A stretch of 64,000 nucleotides of DNA. Source: Balanoglossus misakiensis (Eukaryota > Hemichordata). The notes beneath the pieces are model-generated. The model did no database searches and had not been told where the DNA came from. It saw nothing but the letters and a program-made list of their open reading frames with translations. Where the stretch lies: assembly GCA_040954595.2 (NCBI GenBank), contig CM082579.2, positions 8,928,001 through 8,992,000 of the forward strand, read 5' to 3'. Each line of letters begins with the position of its first letter. The stretch's first letter is position 1. The position numbers and the translations under genes were made by a program. Shown piece after piece: positions 35,001-47,000 of the stretch.

Positions 35001-38000
35001 ACGAAGGGACATAGTCCGGGTTTGTTGACACGCTGAACTGTTAGGCACAAACAGAAAAAAATCTAGGCCCAGCCTCGTAAAATCAAGTATGGATGATGAT
35101 GATACTTATGGGTATTACAAGTATTTTATGTATTACATGTACATCTGTTGGGTGTATTATATGTATTCAAACCGTCTCCATTCAATAAAACACAACGCGC
35201 CGATCATACCTGGGTTATCACAAGCAAGGCCGCATCCGTTCGAACAACATTTTTGCTTTCCCGGGCAATCTCTGTCTGTATGGCAAGACTCATCACATCC
35301 GTCGAATGCGAAGGACTCAACGAGTGGACATGTACCTGGTTTGTTTACTGGGAGCTCTGTAAAGTAAAAATGTTTGCATACATCCTGGGAGACTGTTTTT
35401 TCGCGGTAAATTGTTACTATAGCGATTACATTTGTATTCTAGCCTGTCCAATCTTATGAAAATATCAGGTGACCAGTCTAATCGATGGTCAAAATCGCGA
35501 TTTTTTTGGCACCACGACATCTTACTAAATATCTGAGGAGATCTTCTCTTAGAGCTAATTATTCAAACACCAAGAATGTAGAATTGGTTGTTAAAGTCAA
35601 GTATGATCCGTCTGTTTGAGGAGAAACTCACATCTTACCTTCTGTCGATACTGGTGGAGTTGTGACAAACGTTGTTTCGGGGGTTGTTTGTGATGGGGTT
35701 GTTCCAATTCCATCTATATGTGGAGGCGAGAAAAGACCACATCTTAATATCTTTTGAGTTCAAGTTTATTACGAACCTGCACTGTGAGAGCTCCCGGCAA
35801 GGTTCTTTCATTAATTTTATGCCTATATGTCGACTTACACAAGTCAATACAAACATTGTCACCGAAGTGCGTTGAACTACTTATACGATTATATAAGAAA
35901 CTAAGTCAGCGGGTATTTTTTCAAAAGAATTTACCACGATAAGTGATTTTTCTGACTGTACAGAACAGATTGTCGAGAATTGACACATTATGCCATTAAA
36001 TAGACCAATTTCCGCCGAGAACGATATCTCGCGAGAATCATTTGATGCCCCTGATAATCGCCGGAAGTACGCAGCAAACGACATTCTATTGCAACCACGT
36101 CAGAAAAAAATGAAACACCTACCGGGCCGCACGCAAACATCTCCACAGTATGAATAGCAACATTTCAGGTGACCACTGCAGTCGTTGTCGCTTGAACACG
36201 CGTCCAGATTATTGCAATCGTCCGATAGGGCTGGGCACACACCGGGCTTCCGTGTATGTTTCGCTGCGGTTGAAAATATCATTGAGCATCAAAGTTCACT
36301 TCGAGTAGCATATAAATGTTTGCGTAAGACGTGATCTTAAATTGGAATATGCAGGCGACACCATTTTCCTACTGGCATTTACGGACTAATTCCACTTAAC
36401 ATATTTGTAATAAAGCTGAATAGCAGACGAGACCTGAACACACCTGGATTGGCGCACACATGACCACACCCAGTGGGACAGCATTTCTGCCAGTAAATGC
36501 AGTCATCATCATATGAACACGTCTCTTCACACAGAGCGCCCTCTATTTCACGTTGACACTGCCCGGGTTTGGTTCCTCGAGATCCTAACGGAGATATAAA
36601 ATACCAGTTTTACTTTGGTGAGTAGCCCTGTACCTAGCGACTTAATTTATGCTATCAGATAAAATAGTTTCAATAATGAATGGATAAATAACTACTGTCA
36701 GAGAATAAGATATATATTCGAACATTCTGAATGACTCAGACCAATCACCATGTTAGAAAGTGGCGTCTGACAGGCTGTAATACAGAATAGGCTGTTTCAT
36801 GATTTACCTGGTGGCAATCTAGCAATGGTTGTCGGGAGTGTGCTGGTATCTGGAGAAAAAAATGCAAGGTAATCAGTTATTATTCCGCTGTCCGATTTTG
36901 CATTGAAATGTTGGCCGAGGACAACATTATTAAATTCTAGATATATTATAGTAGTCCGTACACCAAACGATTGTGAATATTTTAAGTTTTTTAAAAGTAT
37001 TTTTTTTTCTAAATGACAAAAAACAGGCTTACCAAGCCTTAATCGTGCTGGAGTAGCAACAATTACCGGAGTTTCAGGGACCATCTCTGAAGTGGTCATT
37101 TCAATTGGAATTCCATCTGTGTGTAGAGATACGAAATTGCATGATCTCAAGCTTCTCTCGAATTCACCCTTCCGCAAGTATGCTCCATACAGTTGGAAAT
37201 GTTTCTGACAGGCGTAAATTTTACTTAAAGCTCTGATCATGCATGCAACCGTTGTTATATCAAGATCAACTTCACCCGTGTCCCTTTCACGAATATTTCA
37301 TAATACAAATACTGCACCAGCGCCTTCTTGCATTTCGACAGGATTCCTGGACAGGATCATGGCACGTGACAAAGTATACATTGCTCTCCCTTCTAAGTAA
37401 TGCCAAAGACTTACCAGGTCGCACACAAACACGTCCACAGCGTGAATAACAACACTTCAGGTAACTGCTGCAGTCGTTGTCGTTTGAACACGAGTCGAGG
37501 TGACTGCAATCGTCCGGAAGAGCTGGGCACACACCGGGCTTCAGTTTGAGCTTCGCTGCAGTTGGAAATAAATTGGGGATCGTTTAGGGTTAAGGCAGAT
37601 CAGATGGTGTAACTCTTTGGTTGATTTGATCCATTACCGTCACAAGTTCATAAATAAGTAGCATGTCACACCAACGGGAATACATGAACGTTACTATGTG
37701 TAATGTTCCCCTTGACTTGCATAACGTTCAGTGCTGTCAGTCAGTCAGTCAGTCAGTCAGTCAGTCAGTCAGTCGACAGACGATGTTGCATACATGTACA
37801 TTACCTGGCGCGAATCTACGCGTTGGTACCATCCTTGCGGTGGTTATCGGCAGTATGTGGGTATCTGAGGAAAAAAGTTTCAATTTTATGTGTGATGATT
37901 GCATTGCAGACCACCCACTCTCCAAAATCACAGGACCAGTCCATATATACTAAAACAAGGTGCCTATTGATGGCATCGGAAATTGTGGTTTTGTTTTCTT

Positions 38001-41000
38001 AAAAGAATTACTTTGAGAACATATTGTGGCACCTTCCCTACAAATTTCAATAGTGACGAAATTGATTGGGATTTCAACATCCAGCTTACCAAGTTCTAGT
38101 CCCTGGGGAGTCGTTTCAGGGGCCATTCGTGAGGTGGTCGTTTCAATTGCAATCCCATCTGTGCATATGCGGAGACAAGAACATGCATTTAAAGCTCGCC
38201 TTTGCCAAGTATGTACCGCGACTCACTCCGAGAATTTCTTGTGAATGTTCACGCACAAGTTTTCTTAGCCGGGCGTACTCGACGCCGTGGACGTTGAATG
38301 GTAAGTCTGCATATGTTATACTGCGTCGATCAAGTACATTCATGATCACCTTATGCGTAAATGCACGTGAAATTACAACATTCGAGAGAATGGCACCTGA
38401 CATACCATCATGCATTTCCTCTTGGTAATGCCCTACCTCAAAACATGACCGCAACGTTAAAGTACCATGGAAATGATTGAACTTGAGCTTACCGGGCCGC
38501 ACGCAAACACGTCCACACCGAGAAAAGCAACATTTCAGGTAACTGTTGCAGTCATTGTCGTTTGAACACGTGTCGAGGTGACTGCAATCGTCCGGGAGAT
38601 CTGGGCACACGCCGGGCTTCAGTTTATGTTTCACTGCGGTTGAAAAATACATTGGATGTGTTCACTACATTATGTAAATAAAGTATGTGTGAATCAAACT
38701 TTATTCGAGGAGTTATCCCCCCCAGCCGTTCAAGCCGCGCACATATGAAATTTCTAGGCTATTAAAGCCCTCTATAGTGTCACTATTTGTTGATTAATAA
38801 AATAAGGGAAATTTCGCGTTCTATACTGTTGTGGTCATTCAGTAAATATTCACAACCTAGAGCGTGATTTTGTATCCAGGGCCAATTAGCCCTGTTCCAA
38901 CCGTGTCATGGTGCACTGAAACTTTCGCGTGTCCACCAATTATATTGCTGTGCTTGCACCATCAACACACTGGTATAATATGATCACGAGTATATAATTA
39001 TCGATAGAATGTGATTTTCTCGAAATCCAGGAAAAGGCAGAACACTTCTCACAAGCCGCGCAGACCCACTTTTTTTCACATTTGCATATAGTCTCCCATT
39101 ATGCGCCTTATAACGGGACTTTATTTTTGTTATCGCATTACTAGTAATGACCATACGAACAGGATTTTCTTCGGGCAAACTCTCTGTAAATAAATGATTT
39201 TAAATCTATAGTTTCAATTTAGACTATCATGCCCAGATGGTGTTTACTATAGATTGGTGGAATTCATCAGGCACGACAACGTTCCCCCAACGAGTTGGTT
39301 TTGGAAGACATTGTTACGGCTATTTGAGATAAGAGTCACTTGTATACTATTTCCTCGCGTTTTCACCAATCATATTGCTGTGCTTGCACCATCAATGGTA
39401 TAATATAATCATGAATGTCTTATTGATTGAATGACAATGACAACCGTAAACCTAGTGATTTTCTGGACATCCGGGAGTAGGCAGAACGCCTCTCGCAAGC
39501 AGTCGCACTTTGTTTCAAATTTGCATATAGGCTAGACTCCCATAATGCACTTTATAACGGGAACCTTATTGTAGATGTAACATGCTTCAATTTTTGGCTA
39601 TCGCATTAAGTGCCCATGCGAACAGGATTTTCTTCGGGCAAACTCTCTGTAATGTAGAAATCTAACAAAGAATTGACCATACGTTTTATAGTTCGATTTC
39701 ACGAGGGATTATGAATCTGCTGATTCATTTCAGAATATTTCCAGGTGGTGTCTATTATAAATTGCTGGACTCCATCAGGCACAACACCTTTCCCCCACGA
39801 GTTGGTTTTTAAGACATTGTTACGGCTATTTCAGGTAAGAGGCACTGGAATACTATTTTCTGTACAGATTTTATCTGTTGTAAGTTTCCATTGAATATTA
39901 GCAAGTTAGTTTATTGGTGTAGCGTGATCAATACCGATATTTAATGTACGTTTGATGTGGACAGTTAACCTTGGATCTGGTTTTGTGTACTCTCCACACA
40001 CATGAATGTGTAAATTCAATATTATACATCTGAATAATTTATAGAAGGCGCTGAGTAGCTACAATTTTGAACACTCTCATTAAATTTCTGAATGCACGTC
40101 ATCATTTATATTACATGTTTATGATTATCAAGCACTTTTTTCTGGTGATGTTTATCTCCCAGGAAGAAACCGCCATGAATTGGATCTTCAGTTTCTTGAT
40201 TGTCGGCGCCATGTGCGTGCCTTGGGTGAAATCGGGACCCGTAAGTCAGTATTTAAGCTACATTTGAATGTCGAAGTGTTTGTATTTGCATTTATTGACA
40301 ATTAAACCCTCGTAATACTTTCTTAATAGTTTCATCATCGCGATATGGTACACAATTTGAATGTCTGATGAGGTTGTTTAAAATATCCGAACCAACTACA
40401 TGTATTACAAAACGACTGTTGATTGCTATAAATTCACAAATAAATCAATATTAGCAAACAATATGTTATAATATATATCCTCATTTTAGTACAGTGCTCT
40501 TGTCAAGTAACCTAATACTTTTTAACTTGCAGACTTGGTGTGGTGGAAGTGATCTTACGGTAAGTCAGTTCATTATATTTTGTTTGAGTATTATCATAAT
40601 GCCATGATATAACTCCATGAACTCTGCGCACGATCAGTGCTGTACAGAAGTTATTTCCACGAGCTCAGCGTTGTATTCTGCGGCAGTACTTTCACAAGTG
40701 CAGTAAATGAAGAATACCGCGCATAGCATATTGAACATGGATTCGATAACACAGGCGATAGCGAGAGATTTTCGTACATTTGGAGATTCCGGCAACCAAA
40801 TATTTCGGTATTCTGACGATAGTTTGGAAATATACAAAATGATGTCCCCAAATTATTTGAAAAAAAATATATATATATTGTTTCCATTCTAATGCTCAGT
40901 TCTGGTATTCAATGCTTACTGAACGGACAGGAGAAAACTGTTAATTAATACAATGTTATTACGAAAGCAGTTTTCAGTTTAAAATAGAGCGAAGATAATT

Positions 41001-44000
41001 TTGTTTAGTTGCCATCTTTTGGGTTTCGTTTCCTCGACAATATAAACAGTTTTTTATCGTGACTGATGGTGAGGATTGGCAGATAGTTACCCCTACAGAC
41101 CATCATGGCACTGCCGCTGTACAATTTTTTGTTTTCGACATTCATGTTTCCTTATTTTGTTTTGTTTTCTAATCCGTATTTTCTTTTTATGCTGAGAAAG
41201 TATGATTACCGAGGTGAGAAGCAATTTGTTTTTACATGAACTGTGTATTTGTGCGACGTTTGACTCTGTCAATTGATTAAAAGGGTTTCACTACAGATCG
41301 ACATTGAAATGACTGTTGCGATTTGTAGAAGAAGCAATACCAATCACCACAGAAAAGCTGTTCGGACGATACTAGCGAGTTTAATTATTGTTTTTGTCAC
41401 CTGCAATGACATGTGTTGGTGTTGCTCCCATCGCTTTCATTTGATGTTGATTAAAACGTGGCTATAGTGACCATCATGGACATAAACCTCTGTATGAGAA
41501 TACAGTGCTGCAATGTCATCAATGTGTATGCTGACGTATATGTCTGCCTGTTACTGAACAGGAACCAGCACTATAAAAACCAAAATCGGCTGCATGTGCG
41601 TGATGTATATCTACTACTGTCAACAACCTGACGGTGAGTACTACGAGGACGCCGACACTTTCTGCAGAGAGAGGTGCACGATGGGAGGAATATCTGGTAG
41701 ACTTGCCGTTCTCAACAGTCAAGAAAAGCTCGACCACGTGGTGGACACCATCACTAATCACCAACTGAATAGTACAGATTGCATTCCAAACCACGGTTTC
41801 TGGATCGGTCTGACGGATCGCTTCACAGAAGGGAGCTTCATCTGGGCTGATGGCGAGGCCCTGTGCCCCGGTGAATTTAGTGCCTGGGCTCCGGGGGAGC
41901 CCAATAACAACGTGAGAAGGAATCCCGCGCAGGGACAAGACTGTGCTCAATTATGGTAAGAGGCCTCCTTGATAATAAATACTAGACCGCTATTTTATAG
42001 TTAAGTTCATATGACGTTCGACTTACTTTACAGATTTTGAACATGTTATCCAAATTTCAGTGTAGCCTACTACTTAAAACTTTAATGAATCAAAACCTGA
42101 CAGACTAGTGATAAATAAATTACAGAGATTTTTAATCATTTATATCAGACAGGAAGTGCACCTTTTTGCCTACATTAAATGTACCTTCGTTTAACATGAT
42201 GACTAAGCACATTATTAAGTGAATCACATCCCTGCAGTGAATATCACGGAATATCACACGAATGTGTAGTGTACGTTGGTATATACCTTCACTAATTTCA
42301 TCTTTGAAAATTGGTCATGGTTTAATACAGTTACACTCTTTTCCAATGAATTGTTCAAGTGGTCAAATAAGTAATGTTTTTTATGCCATTCGTACAGGTT
42401 TCGTTTTGGTAACAATGGCTTATGGGATGACGAGTACTGTGCTGTACGTTCGAAGGGTTTCGTGTGTGAAATTCAAGGTAAGAATCAAAACTTTCTTCAG
42501 ATTTGCAAAATGTACGCATGCTTCTTTGCATTTTTTGCATGTCATACATGTACAGATGCGATACTGTACAGTGACTGAATGTGTGCGTGTTAGGGGGAGA
42601 GACAGACACATTGACAGACATGAGAGGCGTAGATTCAAAACAAAGGCTTTGTCGTTATTGCAGATCCGGGTTGCACCACTTGGGCAGAACATGAAGCTTC
42701 ACGCCTGGCAAGTAGTGCTTAGGACCGTGCAGAGTGGACATGGAGCACGCCCGCTGTGACAACTATAGCCAGTCATGGTTATTTGCATTGTAGTGATTTT
42801 GTCTCAGACTTTTGCGATTGCATGCAGATATTATAATTGGTCAAATTTGATGAAGGAAGACTTGCGTTTTAGAGCTTGGATTGTATCGGTGAACGAAGGA
42901 TTAACTAGAAAAGTTACATGTATTAGAAATAAAATATCAAATACTGGATATCATATTGTAAAAGGATTTCATTAATATCCATGCGTAGCATTCATGTTAA
43001 ATGAGAACTTAGCATAAGCCCTTCAACAATCATGAAAGATATACCCTTGTCTCCAAAGCAATAAGTATAGCCAGTGTGTTCTATTACTTTAATGACAAAT
43101 ACCGTCTGCCTGGATAGCAACGCGCGTATTGCCTCTCCAGAGGGCGCCGTCAATGACCTGTGGCTTTTCATAGACGCATCTGGTGAGGCGTATTGACTAA
43201 ATGTGTCCTTTCAGACATCTTGGATGTGCTGAACACTCAAAAACCAGTGTGTTCTATTACTTTAATGACAAATACCGTCGCCGCTATTTTGCCGCTGTTG
43301 ACATCAACCCTAAAAGTTATGCGATACATACCCCGGGCTCTCCGTAATGGCGGCCTTGTCTCAACATGATGTGGGATTGTGTTTGCTGGAGTTTCCGTTG
43401 ACGGACTACCTGAAAGACAAGAGGACGTTTTGATAAGTCAAAAAGAGTAAGATATCGAGATTAGGAAACATCTTTCAGGCAGGAAGGAGCACAGTTCAGT
43501 TAAACAAAGTAAACGATGACATTAATCCCTTTCTTCAAGCTTCGTAAGAAAAGGTTACACACAAGTTGTCGAACGAGAGCGTTGGAGTGACCCATATCTG
43601 CAGCGTGGCAGTTTTTTCGTCCAAAAATAGGAAGGGTTGTTTGTTTAATGGAGTAAACATCGTTGCTATTAAAAAGAATGTTTGGTGTGAGATTAACTTT
43701 AATATTCTGCATCGCGAATGCCAATTTGTGCGAGACGGAGGAGATTGTAACGGTGTCGCTTCATTTTACGATTTGAACTTCCATCCTGCACCAGGCACTG
43801 TAGCTGTTCAAATGTTTATATCGGTAGTTGTAAATATGTAAACGACCTCCCGGCTAGAAGTAGTACGCTGAAGAGTCGACAGCAGCTGGAAAGGGCCTGG
43901 TATTTCGAGGTCGATGGAGAGGATCGTTTGTAGTTTGCGCGGGAATTTGCCGCGAAACGAAAAAACAACGACGGCTCTTCATCCACGCTTGAGTGCCGTC

Positions 44001-47000
44001 CTCTGCAAAATATACACCCACCGAATAAACTCAGACCGCCGGAATGTGGGTCAATACCAAGATTTATGACCTTGCTTGAGTCAGGTTCTCTATCCACGAT
44101 GCACTGTCACCTCCAACCAATTTACATGTATCGGCGTGTGGTGGGACGACGGCATGCTATGCGACCGGATGCATGCATGGCTCCATTAATGTGATGACCA
44201 TGGCATCTCCTCAAGGTCCCGCTCAAGGTGATGGTCAAGTGTCACGAAGTTATCTCTTAGTTTAAGTACATCAAGCAAAGACGCCAGTAGCCCTGGCCTT
44301 CTCATTTCTCTGTAATGTGGATATGTCGAATAACTTATACGTTCTGGGCAGCTATACGTACCCGCGACAGTGATATCGCTTACGAAAAAAAGCAAGTTAC
44401 AGTCGTGGCTTCTCACAGACAGAATAGATGCACAATAAATCGAGCATTATGATACGGTCATTCTAAACGTGGTGTCAATATCACACTCACTTATTTCGTT
44501 TAATTAAAGAGGTTTTTTTTCTTCGAAACTTTGCGACTCGAAAGCCAGTTTTACTGAGTCCCAACCCAACACACCTTATTTTATTGTAAATGGTGACGCT
44601 GTCATGTGCTGACTAGTGAGCTGACGCTACTGACTTGATTTATGCGGTTGTTGTCCAGTTTCAGTGTTTTCGTTGAACGTAAAATTCTTAAGCTAGACCT
44701 AAACTAAACTATTATTTACTACTGAGATACAAAGTACAGTGACCGTAAGAAGTAGACGACTTTTTACAGCTGAACTTGACTGTTTTTCACTTGAGAATTA
44801 GGCCAGTAACGTTACTTACGGCGTGGCATAAATTACAAATGATATGGCCTATTATAATAGTGATTCCGAACATTAAAATAAGAAAACTTACAACATATTG
44901 CGGATGCAGAGTCGAGTTCCACTTCGGGACTCAGTTGCGTCCGGAGGAAAGACGCCCAGGAAACGGTGCCACAGCCGTTGTTCTGGCAGTCGCTCGACAT
45001 CACGTGTATTTCGTCCCCCGAGAGAACTCGAGCCCATAGGTTGAAGTAGGCCAGTTCACCTTGAAAGTTCTGCGACTTATCGCACGTGACGCCGGCTCGG
45101 TGCTGGTTCTTCCCGAGCAGGAGTACGCCGTTGGGGCGCACGACGAGCGACGTGCCGAGATCGGCGCCGCGCGCCTCCGCGACGCCGTCTTTGTAGATCT
45201 GCCAGCCGCCGTCGGCCGACGCCCAGGTGGCGCAGACGTGGTGCCACGCCCCGTCGTTGGCCGACACTGACGTAGGCGGGCCTTCCGTGTCGCTCACCGT
45301 CAGGGCGAAATCTTGGTAGTTGTGGAGGACCAGCTCGCTGCTTTCGTCCTGGATGACGTAACTGAACGGGGTGCCGTGGTTGACGAGGTCCGTCGTCGTC
45401 ATCCATAGACAGGCGGTAAACGCCGACAGCTCTTCCAGGAACGGTTCGTTTCTCCTCACATACCCCAAACCATCAAACCGCAACAGCTTGTCCGTCAGTG
45501 CACCTCCTTCACAATTCTCTGTGTGAATATAAAAAGCAAACCAAACTGTCAATCATTCAAGTTTCCCAACGGTGTATCCCTGAGATTTAATCTTTTCATT
45601 TAGGTCGCATGAGCGCACATTTAGAGATACTAAGTGTACTTGACCGCAACTTTCTTTTCTACACAAACTGCTTTTAGATTTTTCTGTTACAGACTACTTT
45701 GTGTTGCATGAAGAACCTCTTTGCTACTACTAACACACAGGGTTGCATATCCATGGTAACCACGGTAACGGATTCTACCTCCGCGTTGCGAATCTCTCAG
45801 GGCGTGTATAGCATCAATCTTCGCCATGCCACTGGGCCCTTTACTACTTTGAATTACTATCAGGAGGTCTTGCTCACGAGCTTGGCTAAAATCTAGGTCT
45901 GGTTCTCAGCAATGTGATTAGACACAGATGGGAATGCCAGCCTCTTGGCCCGATGGGCGCATTTTGTGATCAGATTAACGAGAGACACAACATATAGTTG
46001 GGTGATATAGGCCTACTTAACCCAATCCATGGACAGCTGTCATGTGCATCTCTATATAGATACACCACACGCCTCGTCCGACTTTTGCACGTGCAGTTTA
46101 AAATAGAATGAAATAGAATCTTGAACTAAACGGGGTATTGTTTATGGTGTAAACTGTTTTTACTTTTCTCAAAAGTTTCACTATAGTGAATCAGGGTATC
46201 CGAGTCAACCCCCAGTTCAATGGTTTCACTATAACTCCACCCTATTCACTAAACTTGAGAATGCAGACGACAGAGATATGAAAAGCAGCTAGAATACACT
46301 GCGAACAACTGTGCTGATTCCTTTAGTTACTTCGTGGCATACGATCGACTGTTAGGTCACGTCCTTGTCACATTCTGTCCACTGCCTAAGCGCATTGTTG
46401 CACGATTCTACACGTGCATTGTTGCACGTTATTTGGTCCAACTTTTCGACCAATCGGTTGTCAGTTACACCCGACTGAGTCATCGCCGTTAGTCAGATGT
46501 GTTAGTTCCTTGCTTTTGGTTGACTTTTCCATTTTATCTTCATGCGTGGAAATGAACCTTAAAAGGTTAATGAACTTCAAAAGTCCTCAATATACATGTA
46601 CTTACACATGAAATGGGAAAAAAATGAACCTCAATGTAAATAGATATTTTGATATCATGAAAATGTGCTAAAATTTTGGCGGGAAATCGGGGAATGCTGT
46701 TGACTTATTTGTAGGTTGGTGTCAAGGAGAGGGATTGATCCGTGTATGTGTAGGGTTAATCGCGGTTAAATAACGACAATCCTCTCCGCGGTTTTTATTT
46801 CTGTAGACAGGTTACGACTTTTCAACTCTGCAATTTGTCAAAGTGAAAGGTCTCAAATCTCAGTCCTGTCCGATTCATCACGACAAACACAGACGTTGCC
46901 CGACCGCGAGATATTCATTTCAGGCACAGAAGAACCGAGGCACGTTGAGGATTTATCGGCAGATTAAGCTTGACGCGTCTTCTGTCGTCAGTACAGCACA

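Larger units (their letters stand above)
34405..38633 (-). other. Seven WAP exons with Thr/Pro linker exons
   Basis: Two WAP subtypes are visible. Three exons (38633-38493, 37555-37415, 36263-36123) share KPGVCPxLxDDC with a short first loop. Three (35356-35210, 35037-34891, 34551-34405) share NKPGxCP or DKPGLCP with an (F/A)FxxC(D/E)E motif. The seventh (36584-36444) is intermediate, with KPGQC. All keep eight cysteines. The order WAP, GI.IE.TTS linker, TT..PP linker occurs twice in a row, so a three-exon module was duplicated. Gaps between these exons hold only introns and short microsatellites. Confidence 0.5.

Noticed and set aside
37663-38002. Ser-Val-Gln repeat frames
   Set aside because: Derived from the TCAG microsatellite.
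43566-43841. 91-residue plus-strand frame after the lectin gene
   Set aside because: No recognisable domain, no clear splice context, and AT-rich intron composition.
45061-45406. Arg/Gly-rich frames on both strands over the first pentraxin exon
   Set aside because: GC-rich shadow frames of a real exon in another frame.
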